Position numbers and translations under genes: made by a program
The notes under the pieces: model-generated
Told to the model about the DNA's origin: nothing
The model's database searches: none
What the model saw: the letters and a program-made list of their open reading frames with translations, nothing else
Shown: positions 17,218 to 25,890 of the stretch, piece by piece
How the letters are laid out: the number at the start of each line of letters is the position of its first letter
Numbering within the stretch: the stretch's first letter is position 1
DNA from: Bacteroidota bacterium
Lineage (GTDB): Bacteria; Bacteroidota; Bacteroidia; Chitinophagales; Chitinophagaceae
NCBI GenBank assembly: GCA_023409975.1
Contig: JAEYQO010000001.1
Span: forward strand, 1-29,833
Reading direction: 5' to 3'
DNA length: 29,833 nucleotides

Positions 17218-20200
17218 TTGTCGCTGGAACGAGTTGCATATTTCGATCTCGAAACCCCGGCAGATAACCTCCGCATATTAGATATTGGCTGTTATCGCTG
17301 GGATGGTGCCACCTTTCATGAACGTTCACTTCAATCATTTCTGGACTTCATAAAAGGGGCGGCTTTTCTTTGCGGACATAATATTGTATTGCATGATCTT
17401 CCCGCAATCCGCGCGGCACTTAATAACAACGCTTTCGGAAAACAGAATGCAATCGATACGCTCTTTCTCTCTCCGCTTCTCTTCCCAGCAAGACCCTATC
17501 ACCACTTACTGAAGGATGACAAACTTCAGGTTGAAGAATTGAATAATCCGGTAAATGACGCGCGAAAAGCAAAATCACTGCTTGAGGATCAGATTGTGGC
17601 CTTCGGAAAGCTCCCTCACCAGTTAAAACAGATATTTTATCATCTTCTGAGAAATGAAGAAGGTTTTAGTGCATTCTTTCACCTCATCCATTATCATGAT
17701 GCATCTCCCGGGAATCCCCGGGACGTATTGCGAAGTTATTTTGATGGTCAGGTCTGCACTTATGTAGACTGGGATTTCTTGCTTGAAAGCGATCCAAAAC
17801 CTTTGGCTTATGCATTGGCTCTGATCGACAGTGGCGACCGGCATTCGGTGACGCCGCCCTGGGTACTGAGACAGTTTCCCGACGTTGATCGGATAATGCA
17901 CCTTTTGCGCGGTAAACCCTGTCTGCAGGGTTGCTCTTGCTGTGATCAGCTCTGGGACCCGGTCCTGAATCTAAAAAGGTTCTTTGGGTTTAAGCATTTC
18001 AGGTCCTACGGAAACAGAAGTCTCCAGGAGGATGCGGTCCGGGCCGCGATTAACGGAAGATCACTGCTCGCCGTCTTTCCCACAGGCGGAGGCAAATCAA
18101 TTACCTTTCAGTTGCCGGCACTGATGGCCGGAGAAAGTATTCGTGGACTCACAGTGGTGATTTCTCCGCTCCAGAGTCTCATGAAAGACCAGGTTGACAA
18201 CCTCCATCGAAAGAATATTACAGAGGCAGCAACGATTAACGGGCTGCTTGACCCCATCGAAAGATCGAAATCATTTGAACAGGTTTTAAATGGAAATGCC
18301 AGCCTCCTTTACCTATCTCCTGAAGCGCTACGGTCCAACTCCATAGAACGGCTTCTGCTGGGACGGAAAATAGCGCGGTTTGTTATCGATGAGGCGCATT
18401 GTTTTTCATCCTGGGGACAGGATTTCAGGGTAGACTATCTGTACATCGGCGATTTTATAAGGTCCCTGCAGGAAAAGAAACATCTGGATGAGCCCATCCC
18501 GGTCTCCTGCTTTACCGCTACGGCCAAACCCCAGGTTATTGAGGATATCCGGACTTACTTTAAACACAAACTAAACCTGGATCTCGCGGTTTACAGTGCC
18601 GAAGTGGGAAGAAAGAATCTCAATTACCGGGTCTATAATAGAAAAGATAAAGCCGAAAAGTACCAGGAAGTAAGAAATCTGCTGGATCATAAACACTGTC
18701 CAACCATTATCTATGTATCCAGAACGAGAACAGCCAATGAGCTTTCAGAAAATCTTCGGAAAGACGGCTATAGTGCCGGTTGTTTTCATGGAAAACTCTC
18801 CAGCGAAGAAAAGGTGCGAAACCAGGAGGCCTTCATCAATGGTGAGATCGATATCATGGTGGCCACTTCAGCATTCGGAATGGGTGTAGATAAATCCGAT
18901 GTTGGGATGGTGATTCATTTCGAAATATCTGATTCGCTCGAAAATTATGTTCAGGAAGCCGGTAGGGCCGGTCGCGATGAACAGATCCAGGCCGATTGCT
19001 TCGTCCTGTTCAACGAAGATGATCTCTCCAGCCATTTTGTGCTGCTGAATCAGACAAAGATCAGCATCAAAGAGATTAATCAGATTTGGAAAGCGATTAA
19101 AGATCTTACTAAAACCAGGAAAAGGGTATCTAACTCCGCTCTGGAAATTGCGAGGAAAGCAGGCTGGGATGATAATGTTCAGGAGATTGAAACAAGAGTG
19201 ACGACCGCAATCGCCGCACTCGAAGATGCGGGTTACCTCCGTAGAGGACATAATCTACCACAGGTATTCGCCACCAGCATTATCGTATCTAATGCTGACG
19301 AGGCTCGCCGGATTATCGAAACCTCGGAGCTGTTTGACGAGCTTCAGAAACAGCAGGCCGTCCGCATCATTAAAAAGTTGTTCTCTTCAAAAAGTAAACG
19401 ACTGGCAACAGAAGAAACTGCTGAGTCCAGAATAGACTATATCTCCGATCATCTGGGAATCTCGAAAGCCGACGTCCTCCGGATCATCCAACTGCTCAGG
19501 GAAACAGAAATCCTGGCAGATTCGAAGGACCTGACGGCGTTCATCAGGTCGGGTGCTAATCAGCGGAAAGCTGCAGATATCGTAGATCATTTTGGACGGC
19601 TGGCTCAATTCCTGCTCAGCCAGTTTAAGGACGCACAGGCAATCTATCATCTGAAAGAGCTCAACGAAAATGCAACTAGTGGCGGCTGTCCGGAATCGAC
19701 ACCACAAAGAATACGAACCCTTCTAAATTTCTGGGTGATCCGTAATTGGATCAAACGGCAACCTGTAAAGAATGCCTCGCATTACATGCGCCTTCAACCG
19801 GTTGGGGATATGGAGGCATTAAAGAAACGGTTTGAGAGGCTAAATAGTCTGGCATTATCTATCATCAACTACCTGCACCAGAAGGCTTCGGAAATTACTG
19901 CCTCACCAGGAAGGTCCGAAGTATCAGTCGAATTTTCAGTGCTGGAGCTTCTCGAAAGAGTCGCCTCAGAGAATACCTTGTTTCTCCGTAATCTCGTTCA
20001 GGAAGACATCGAAGAGGCACTCTTTTATCTGTCAAAAACAGAAGCTTTGAAGATTGAAGGCGGCTTCCTCGTTCTGTACAACAGACTGACGCTACACCGG
20101 CTGGAGGAGAATAATCTTGTTCGCTATAAGGAATCGGACTACGAAAAGCTGAAAGATTTTTACGAGAACAAGGTCCATCAGATCCATATCGTAGGAGAAT

Positions 20201-22023
20201 ATGCGAAAAAGATGATCGAGAACTACAGGGAGGCGTTGCAGTTTGTGGACGATTATTTCACAATGAATTATTCCTCTTTTCTCAACCGGTATTTTCCCGG
20301 TAGCCGCAAGGAAGAAATAAGAAGAACAATAACGCCGGCAAAGTTCCGGCAGTTATTTGCCGACCTCTCTGCAGCACAACTGGAAATCATCAAAGACAAC
20401 AAGCCTGGAACTATTGTAGTAGCCGCGGGACCTGGTAGTGGTAAGACCAGGGTATTGGTCCACAAATTAGCAAGTGTATTGCTCATGGAAGATGTCAAAC
20501 ATGAGCAGTTTCTCATGCTGACGTTTTCGAGGGCTGCGGCAAATGAGTTTAAGTCTCGCCTCGTGAACCTCATCGGAAACGCAGCACAATACATAGATAT
20601 CAAAACGTTTCACTCCTTCTGTTTCGATCTGTTAGGTAGGGTAGGTCGACTGGATGATGCAGAGAAGATCATACCCTATGCCGTAGCCTCGATCAGAAAT
20701 GGCAGTATCGAAAGGCGCATGGTTACCAGAACGATGCTGGTCATAGACGAGGCCCAGGATATGACTGCCCAGGAGTTCGAACTTGTTTCTGCGCTGAAAG
20801 AAGCCAATGAAGACCTGCGTCTTATTCTGGTAGGTGACGACGATCAATGCATTTACGATTTCCGCCAGGCCAGCCCTGAATACATGATGCGGTTCAGTCA
20901 AACGGACCATTCCCGGGTCTACCAGCTCCTGCAAAATTTCCGAAGCAGGGCAAACCTTGTTCAGCTTGCAAATCTCTGGGCAGAAAGGATCCCGGGAAGA
21001 CTCAAATCGCATCCCATTGTTCCTGTGAGCCGGGAGAACGGCAGCATTGAAATGATCCGGTACCAAACGCCCCATTTAATATCCGCAGTTGCCGAGGCAG
21101 TGGCACAAGGGAATTTTACGGGTTCTACCTGCCTGCTGACAAGAACTAATGACGAGGCCGTCCAGCTTAGAAGTATGCTGGTTGAAAAGGGAATACACGC
21201 AAAGCTCATCCAGTCCAATGAAAATTTTAGTCTCGATTGCCTGGAAGAGTTGCATGCTTTTTCGAAGTGCATCAGTGAAAGCTGTAAGGGGTCTGCTATC
21301 GATACTGAGGAATGGAATAACTGCTGGAAGTTACTTAGGGACCGCTTCAGCGACAGTGAGAACCTGACGCTGACTGATTCTGTTTTAAAGAGCTTTGATA
21401 AACTCAATCCGAAAAGAAAATTCCTTACCGATTGGCGGCATTTCCTGCGGGAATCCCGCCTTGAAGATTTTCTGGATGTAAAAGAAGACTGCATCTATGT
21501 ATCTACGCTGCACAAGGCAAAAGGCAGGGAATTCAATAATGTTTACATTATGCTGGACCGTTTTCCTGCCGCAGAACCCGCAGCTTTACGGTTAATGTAT
21601 GTAGCCCTGACCAGGGCTAAGGTCAACCTCTCCATTCATTATAAAGGTGAATTTCTACCCAATTTGGACGTAGATGACCTGAAGCATTCTGAAAATGAGC
21701 TGAGTTATGACTCTTCGAATCATATGGTGATTCAACTCACTCACAGGGATGTACAGTTAGGATATTTCAACTACACGCAACATCGGATGAAGCGCTTAAA
21801 AGCAGGTGCTCCATTGGTGGCTTTACAGAACGGACTTGCCCCTGAAAACCAGCAACAGGTGCTGAAATATTCGGTCGCTTTTCAAAGCCGGCTCAAAGAC
21901 TTTGAACGATCCGGCTTTCACCCGGTGAGGGCGAAGGTGGGATACGTAATCTATTGGTATGATGCCACCAGGGAAGAATGGATAAGGATCATCCTGCCTT
22001 TTCTCCGACTTGAAAAGAAGTGA
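17218..22023 (+). CDS. Exonuclease-like / RecQ helicase / UvrD-like helicase fusion protein
   Basis: 1601 residues. Residues 1-125 resemble a DEDD exonuclease: FDLET (D10, E12), GHNIVLHD and VNDARKAKSLL, the last with Asn where His is usual. A cysteine group C235-x3-C239-x-C241-C242 precedes the RecQ part, which has Walker A GGGKS (290-294), DEAH (391-394), FTATAKP and the motif VI region YVQEAGRAGRDEQ. The long middle (about 620-1040) is mostly helical. A UvrD/Rep-type superfamily 1 helicase follows with Walker A PGSGKT (1072-1077), Walker B DEAQD (1177-1181), GDDDQCIYDFR, STLHKAKGREF and YVALTRAK. The product should unwind and process DNA in repair or defence. The start is taken as TTG at 17218, since no ATG lies in frame between it and the upstream stop at 17182; an ATG at 17196 is out of frame. 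Large RecQ proteins of this plan are known in Bacteroidota. Confidence 0.88.
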   Translation: MSLERVAYFDLETPADNLRILDIGCYRWDGATFHERSLQSFLDFIKGAAFLCGHNIVLHDLPAIRAALNNNAFGKQNAIDTLFLSPLLFPARPYHHLLKDDKLQVEELNNPVNDARKAKSLLEDQIVAFGKLPHQLKQIFYHLLRNEEGFSAFFHLIHYHDASPGNPRDVLRSYFDGQVCTYVDWDFLLESDPKPLAYALALIDSGDRHSVTPPWVLRQFPDVDRIMHLLRGKPCLQGCSCCDQLWDPVLNLKRFFGFKHFRSYGNRSLQEDAVRAAINGRSLLAVFPTGGGKSITFQLPALMAGESIRGLTVVISPLQSLMKDQVDNLHRKNITEAATINGLLDPIERSKSFEQVLNGNASLLYLSPEALRSNSIERLLLGRKIARFVIDEAHCFSSWGQDFRVDYLYIGDFIRSLQEKKHLDEPIPVSCFTATAKPQVIEDIRTYFKHKLNLDLAVYSAEVGRKNLNYRVYNRKDKAEKYQEVRNLLDHKHCPTIIYVSRTRTANELSENLRKDGYSAGCFHGKLSSEEKVRNQEAFINGEIDIMVATSAFGMGVDKSDVGMVIHFEISDSLENYVQEAGRAGRDEQIQADCFVLFNEDDLSSHFVLLNQTKISIKEINQIWKAIKDLTKTRKRVSNSALEIARKAGWDDNVQEIETRVTTAIAALEDAGYLRRGHNLPQVFATSIIVSNADEARRIIETSELFDELQKQQAVRIIKKLFSSKSKRLATEETAESRIDYISDHLGISKADVLRIIQLLRETEILADSKDLTAFIRSGANQRKAADIVDHFGRLAQFLLSQFKDAQAIYHLKELNENATSGGCPESTPQRIRTLLNFWVIRNWIKRQPVKNASHYMRLQPVGDMEALKKRFERLNSLALSIINYLHQKASEITASPGRSEVSVEFSVLELLERVASENTLFLRNLVQEDIEEALFYLSKTEALKIEGGFLVLYNRLTLHRLEENNLVRYKESDYEKLKDFYENKVHQIHIVGEYAKKMIENYREALQFVDDYFTMNYSSFLNRYFPGSRKEEIRRTITPAKFRQLFADLSAAQLEIIKDNKPGTIVVAAGPGSGKTRVLVHKLASVLLMEDVKHEQFLMLTFSRAAANEFKSRLVNLIGNAAQYIDIKTFHSFCFDLLGRVGRLDDAEKIIPYAVASIRNGSIERRMVTRTMLVIDEAQDMTAQEFELVSALKEANEDLRLILVGDDDQCIYDFRQASPEYMMRFSQTDHSRVYQLLQNFRSRANLVQLANLWAERIPGRLKSHPIVPVSRENGSIEMIRYQTPHLISAVAEAVAQGNFTGSTCLLTRTNDEAVQLRSMLVEKGIHAKLIQSNENFSLDCLEELHAFSKCISESCKGSAIDTEEWNNCWKLLRDRFSDSENLTLTDSVLKSFDKLNPKRKFLTDWRHFLRESRLEDFLDVKEDCIYVSTLHKAKGREFNNVYIMLDRFPAAEPAALRLMYVALTRAKVNLSIHYKGEFLPNLDVDDLKHSENELSYDSSNHMVIQLTHRDVQLGYFNYTQHRMKRLKAGAPLVALQNGLAPENQQQVLKYSVAFQSRLKDFERSGFHPVRAKVGYVIYWYDATREEWIRIILPFLRLEKK

Positions 22024-22040
22024 TCGGGCATCGTTGGTGT

Positions 22041-22511
22041 TTATGATGCCATCCCGGCTATTACTCCACCCAATATCGCAAAAACAAAGACGAGTGCATA
22101 GAAACCCAATGCCACGATCATGATGATTCCGTAAAACTTAAAGGTGTTTTTCAGGCTCTTAAAGGAAAGGTTGAATTGTTCGTCATTGGCTGTCTCCAGT
22201 GCCGGACCGATATTATTGGCGTAGCGGATCAACTGAATGGACGGATAGGCAACCAGGAAAATGGAGAAGATCTGGACCATAAACATCATGACGCCCAGTC
22301 CTTCCATTCCGGGCATAGTGCCAATGGCTTCCTGCCAGGCAGAACCACCCATCAGGAAAAATATAGCAAAGAGTAGGAACAGGCCGCAAAAGATCAATCC
22401 GACGATGCCCAGGAATTTGGTCCACCGACCCGTTTCGAGCATATACGCCTTCGCAGTGTCATTAATTGTAAGGTTGAAAAGGTGATCCTCTCTTCTTTGA
22501 TAATTTTCCAT
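22041..22511 (-). CDS. DUF5362-like small membrane protein
   Basis: 156 residues. A polar N-terminus (1-30) is followed by three hydrophobic segments at about 33-55, 73-95 and 126-153, with the polar helix ANDEQFNLSFKSLKN between the second and third. This matches the usual plan of DUF5362 proteins in Bacteroidota, which have no known function. The family name is from memory of the pattern. The gene is convergent with the helicase gene with a 17-bp gap and seems to be a single-gene unit. Confidence 0.75.
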   Translation of the reverse strand: MENYQRREDHLFNLTINDTAKAYMLETGRWTKFLGIVGLIFCGLFLLFAIFFLMGGSAWQEAIGTMPGMEGLGVMMFMVQIFSIFLVAYPSIQLIRYANNIGPALETANDEQFNLSFKSLKNTFKFYGIIMIVALGFYALVFVFAILGGVIAGMAS

Positions 22512-22661
22512 AGAGCTAAAATAATAATTTAGTCCATAGTCTGGATATGAATACCTCTGTTTTCGTATTCTGTCTATAGCTGATCGTTTTTTCTGATTCC
22601 GCAGATATGAGTTCTGGGAACCGAGCGGCGGGGAATACAGGTAGAAAATTCCGATAAAAAA

Positions 22662-22677
22662 ACCGTATTTCTACGGT
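22662..22677 (-). terminator. Orphan intrinsic terminator hairpin
   Basis: On the minus strand ACCGTA-GAAA-TACGGT forms a perfect 6-bp stem with a GAAA tetraloop, followed by six T. The plus strand also has a T-rich tail (CTTTTATTTTT) shortly after. There is no minus-strand gene to the right that it would serve, so it may end antisense transcription or be left from a lost gene. The rest of 22512-22756 is AT-rich and I see no gene in it. Confidence 0.5.
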
Positions 22678-22756
22678 AGACTTTTATTTTTCACGTTATG
22701 ATCTTTACAAAAAATTTGCTGGGGTATTTTTTCACATGCATTGAGGGTGTTTTTCA

Positions 22757-22935
22757 GAAGAACTTACTAATGGTCGTACCCAGGAAATTTACATAGTAGA
22801 TACCTCCCAATTCAATGACCCGAATATTTTTACAGTTGCGATTCTATAAAGATAAAAAACAAGGTGCTGGGACATTATGAGCTTACGCTGGATGATTTGA
22901 AGAATAATAATTTTACGGTTACTTATCCAAAATGA
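22757..22935 (+). pseudogene. Broken 3' part of a family A gene
   Basis: Almost base-identical to the last ~177 bp of the intact gene at 27659-28072, starting at its GAAGAACTTAC. One T is missing from the run of six in the codons for I-F-Y (about 22830), which shifts the frame, and the stop codon TAA has become AAA. The first 60 percent of the gene is absent. The similarity continues without a break into the non-coding spacer and the next family A gene. Confidence 0.85.
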
Positions 22936-23043
22936 ACAAGGTTGACTTTGCGGTTAATATTATAGATGAAAAATGAGTCCATAAACCGAACTTGGTTCCG
23001 TAAATATCATGTTACCAGGCAGTGACACCAAAATCGTTAATCA

Positions 23044-23457
23044 ATGAGATATCAAAAAGTTCTCTCGTTTTCATTGCTACTTGCCTTTTCGTTGACGACC
23101 GCTATGAAGTGTAGGAAGGAGGGGCCTGAATGTCATTATACCATGTACTTCAAAAACGAATCACAGGATACGGTTCTTTTAGCTATGATGGTCTATATGG
23201 ACAGTTTGTGTAAACTTGATATGAGGTCGAGGATTAGTCCCAACTCAACGATTGATTATAATATAGGAAGTTGTTGGGAAGACAGATTTCATGCGGGTAG
23301 GTCACCCGAGGTCTTCTTTGTCGACCCTAAACATTTTAACGGCCCCTATGATTTTTATTCCTGTGATTCTATTTTTTACAAGAACACGGTTTTAAGCCAC
23401 AAGATCTTACGACTCGAAGAATTGAAAAAGAATGGCTTCGTCGTTACTTATCCCTAG
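23044..23457 (+). CDS. Family A exported 137-residue protein, copy 1
   Basis: 137 residues, with a basic N-terminus and hydrophobic core (VLSFSLLLAFSLTTA) that act as signal peptide. The Cys at 23 (TTAMKC) could be a lipid anchor, but the -1 residue is Lys, so the lipobox is poor and cleavage after TTA is as likely. Five cysteines (23, 30, 56, 77, 107) are kept in every copy. The middle shows N-E-S-Q-D-T-V, then I-x-P-N-S-T-I-D, G-S-C-W-E-D and F-F-V-D-P, and the end is L-x-L-E-E-L-K-K-N-G-F-V-V-T-Y-P. Small Bacteroidota proteins with this -L-x-x-L-x-x-x-N-x-T-x-T-Y-P ending are known only as hypothetical; a beta-sandwich is my guess. No function assigned. Confidence 0.8.
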   Translation: MRYQKVLSFSLLLAFSLTTAMKCRKEGPECHYTMYFKNESQDTVLLAMMVYMDSLCKLDMRSRISPNSTIDYNIGSCWEDRFHAGRSPEVFFVDPKHFNGPYDFYSCDSIFYKNTVLSHKILRLEELKKNGFVVTYP

Positions 23458-23483
23458 AAAAATAATTCAATAAAAGTTGGAAC

Positions 23484-23909
23484 ATGAAGGTGAAGCTTAT
23501 ATTCAAATCGCTCCTTTTTCTAGCTGTAAGCAATGTCACATCTGCTCAGGACGTTTGCAAAATCTACTACACCCACGACGCCGCCGGCAACCGTGTGCTC
23601 CGAAAACAGAACTGCGAAAGTATGAATGAAACGCAGCCGGGAGGTCAGTTAGGTACCTTTATTCCTGTCCTGTATCCCAATCCTACCCCGGGGCCATTCA
23701 GTATCGACTTCAATGAACTGCTAAAGCACGCTGAAATCCATATCTATGCGATAGGCGGTGAATACGTTGGCGGAACAGAATGCATGGATTGCTACAGGGT
23801 TAATTATAATCTTGCAGGACAGGTGCCGGGTACCTATCTGGTCGTGCTTAACGGTATTCGTGAAGACGATCCGGACGTAGTTGAGGAGTTCACGCTGATA
23901 AAACGTTAG
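23484..23909 (+). CDS. Family B: minimal YD-motif protein with T9SS sorting domain, copy 1
   Basis: 141 residues. Signal peptide about 1-21 (LIFKSLLFLAVSNVTSA). Then comes a single Rhs/YD-repeat-like motif, YYTHDAAGNRVLRKQN (28-43), between two Cys (25 and 44), and from about residue 60 a T9SS type A sorting domain (VLYPNPTPGPFSIDF, AEIHIYAIGGEYVGG, GQVPGTYLVVL). So almost the whole mature protein is the sorting domain plus one YD unit. It may be a degenerate remnant of a large Rhs/YD protein or a surface tether. It lies 26 bp behind family A copy 1 and just before the truncated Rhs gene. Confidence 0.82.
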   Translation: MKVKLIFKSLLFLAVSNVTSAQDVCKIYYTHDAAGNRVLRKQNCESMNETQPGGQLGTFIPVLYPNPTPGPFSIDFNELLKHAEIHIYAIGGEYVGGTECMDCYRVNYNLAGQVPGTYLVVLNGIREDDPDVVEEFTLIKR

Positions 23910-23914
23910 CCTGG

Positions 23915-25384
23915 ATGGAAGGAGCAGCATCTTATAGCCTAGCAATAAGTGTACACCATATCTGTATTTTGATTGCATTCTCATTGTCCCCTAAAAAGTA
24001 TTTGAGCGGGAAGTTTTGTTTGAGTTGCTTAAACAATAGCTCTATTTGCCATCGCTGCTTATATAGCAAGCCGATCTATGCTTCTACATTCAGATATGTT
24101 TATAAGGATCATTTAGGTTCTGTGGTGACCGTGACAGATGAAACTGGAAATATCATCGCTGAACAGAACTTTGATGCCTGGGGGCGCCAGCGGAATCCTG
24201 ATACCTGGGATTATTCCGGGCTGGCATTGAACCCAGCCTGGTTGTATCGCGGATACACAGGGCATGAACATATGCCGGAGTTCAGCATTATCAATATGAA
24301 CGGAAGAATGTATGATCCGATGTTAGGTCGTATGATGGCAGCAGACAATTACATTCAGGCACCCGATTTCACACAAAGTTTTAACCGATTTAGTTATTGT
24401 TGGAATAATCCATTGAAATATACCGATCCGTCAGGAGAAATTGTTTGGCTTCCAATTCTGGTGGGCGCTGCTATAGGTGGTATGGCGGGATGGAGAGCTG
24501 GTGAAGCCAACAATGCAACAGGCTGGGATATGGTTGGTTATATTGCCGGAGGTGCCGCTATTGGAGCTGTAGGAGCGGGTATTGGTTCTGCTCTATCTGC
24601 TGCTGGTGCAGGTGCCAGTGTTGTTGGTACCGCTTCCGGAGCATTTGGCGGTGCAGGTTTTACTGGGCTTCGATCAAATTGGAACTTAGGCATGATGTTA
24701 CGAGGGGCAGCATTAGGAAGTATTTCGGGGACACTCGGGGGTGGTGTAGCTGCTTCGATAGGTGGTGGTTGGGGGGCTTTTTCGGGCAGTGCTGTGAGTT
24801 CCGGCTTTCATTCAATCGCGAATGAGGATAATATTGGGCAAATTGCGGCAAATATGTTTTCTGGAGGTGCTTTTTCTTTTGGTCTCTATCATGCTAGTTC
24901 GTTTTATAACTGGCGTTATAGAGGTGGAAATAAATGGGGTGAATTAGACGTTTCTTATAGACAGTTTAATGGGATGCAGGCAGATTTTGTTAGGTCTAGA
25001 TTCTTGGGCAGAGAGTTTGGTGGTTTTTTGAATCCAAATGGCTCATATGAAAGATTCGCAGGTAATGGTCAGTATCCGTTTAAGATTGAAGGTGCTGAAA
25101 TAAGATTAGATGCAGGAGGTAATCCGGTGCCTTATTTTCATACACATTGGGCAAAACCAGACAGAACTTACTTTGTATCCGAAAAAACTGGCCTAATTAC
25201 GGATTCTGGAACAAGACGGGCTTGGACTGCAACCAGATATTTTAGTGACATCGACTTGCCGACTCCAGGCCCAGCTTTGATGCTAAATAGATTTGATGGC
25301 GCTTATAGTCCGGGTGGGACTGGATGGATACAAATTAATCCCCCCGTTTCAAGATATTTTCCGTATGTAAATTTCGCTTGGTGA
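23915..25384 (+). CDS. N-terminally truncated Rhs core with unique C-terminal, toxin-like domain
   Basis: The frame has 489 codons, but residues 1-58 are antisense to a transposase fragment and unlikely to be native. From residue 59 (FRYVYKDHLGSVVTVTDE) it is a clear Rhs-associated core: A-W-G-R-Q, YRGYTGHEHMPEF, NMNGRMYDPMLGRMMAADNY and NPLKYTDPSGE, ending near residue 175. A Gly/Ala-rich hydrophobic stretch (about 178-335) follows, then a unique C-terminal domain (about 338-489). That domain holds H409-T-H411 and S444-x2-D447 (FSDID), which is the order of ligands in JAMM/DUF4329-like metalloproteases; this is only suggestive. Polymorphic Rhs toxins put variable toxins after the core. Most of the Rhs shell is missing, so it may be an unexpressed reserve cassette or a pseudogene. 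The next gene overlaps its stop. Confidence 0.7.
   Translation: MEGAASYSLAISVHHICILIAFSLSPKKYLSGKFCLSCLNNSSICHRCLYSKPIYASTFRYVYKDHLGSVVTVTDETGNIIAEQNFDAWGRQRNPDTWDYSGLALNPAWLYRGYTGHEHMPEFSIINMNGRMYDPMLGRMMAADNYIQAPDFTQSFNRFSYCWNNPLKYTDPSGEIVWLPILVGAAIGGMAGWRAGEANNATGWDMVGYIAGGAAIGAVGAGIGSALSAAGAGASVVGTASGAFGGAGFTGLRSNWNLGMMLRGAALGSISGTLGGGVAASIGGGWGAFSGSAVSSGFHSIANEDNIGQIAANMFSGGAFSFGLYHASSFYNWRYRGGNKWGELDVSYRQFNGMQADFVRSRFLGREFGGFLNPNGSYERFAGNGQYPFKIEGAEIRLDAGGNPVPYFHTHWAKPDRTYFVSEKTGLITDSGTRRAWTATRYFSDIDLPTPGPALMLNRFDGAYSPGGTGWIQINPPVSRYFPYVNFAW
23941..24075 (-). mobile_element. Fragment of an IS4-family transposase, antisense to the Rhs frame
   Basis: The minus strand reads YKQRWQIELLFKQLKQ, then NFPLKYFLGDNENAIK and IQIWCTLIA. 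This contains the exact IS4 signature Y-x2-R-x3-E-x6-K. The fragment is about 45 codons, lacks the rest of the enzyme and both inverted repeats, has a stop (TAG) just upstream of it, and ends at the place where the family B flank stops matching its second copy (23940/26524). It marks the truncation of the Rhs gene. Confidence 0.85.
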
Positions 25385-25890
25385 TGGTTTGGAAATTGAT
25401 ATCGGTTGTTGTGCTTCTCATGTCCGCCTTTTTGGGAAGAACCCAGACTAAGGTTGATTCGTTTGAAATAGTAACTGGAGAATTAGCTCAAGTCTATTAT
25501 AAGTACCAGATTAACGGTATATGGTTTTCATTTTGGGAATTTGGCACTGAACTTCGTATCCAGCCAAAGCACTTATTCGAAGGAAAACAGTATTTCAGGA
25601 AAAGAATATTAGGGATATTTGGTACCGAAAGCGGTGGGGCTGGAGGAGTTCCACCGGGAACGATGGTCAAACCTTTTCTAGGAGACTGCGTGCAAGTAGA
25701 TACTTTTATATTCGCAGGCATTGTTACGAAGCATCCACTTGAAATTGACGGTAAAGCCATCAGGGATGAGTATCCGTATAGTACACAATTGAACCCTATC
25801 ATCATAAGAGACTTCAGATATGTTGAAAGGTGTGAAAAGTATCCCTTTAGGCATTTTGAGATATTCACAGAGAATAAGTTTTCAAAATGA
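25384..25890 (+). CDS. Exported protein, candidate immunity protein for the Rhs C-terminal domain
   Basis: 168 residues. The ATG at 25384 overlaps the Rhs stop by one base (TGATG), a strong sign of coupled translation; TTG or GTG two or one codons upstream are alternatives. A signal peptide is evident (about 1-20, LISVVVLLMSAFLGR). The rest is a small mixed protein with two or three Cys and no known motif. By position and size it fits the immunity partner of a polymorphic toxin, and export would suit a toxin acting outside the cytoplasm. That role is inference, with no sequence family recognised. Confidence 0.65.
   Translation: MVWKLISVVVLLMSAFLGRTQTKVDSFEIVTGELAQVYYKYQINGIWFSFWEFGTELRIQPKHLFEGKQYFRKRILGIFGTESGGAGGVPPGTMVKPFLGDCVQVDTFIFAGIVTKHPLEIDGKAIRDEYPYSTQLNPIIIRDFRYVERCEKYPFRHFEIFTENKFSK

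Larger units (their letters stand above)
22757..23909 (+). repeat. Segmental duplication, left copy (other copy 27896-29048)
   Basis: The order broken/intact A copy 3 end, spacer, A (MRYQK type), 25-26-bp spacer, B is the same in both places, with high base identity in the spacers (for example CATGTTACCAGGCAGTGACA in both). Differences are scattered single bases plus the middle of the A gene. The left copy is the more decayed one. Confidence 0.85.
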
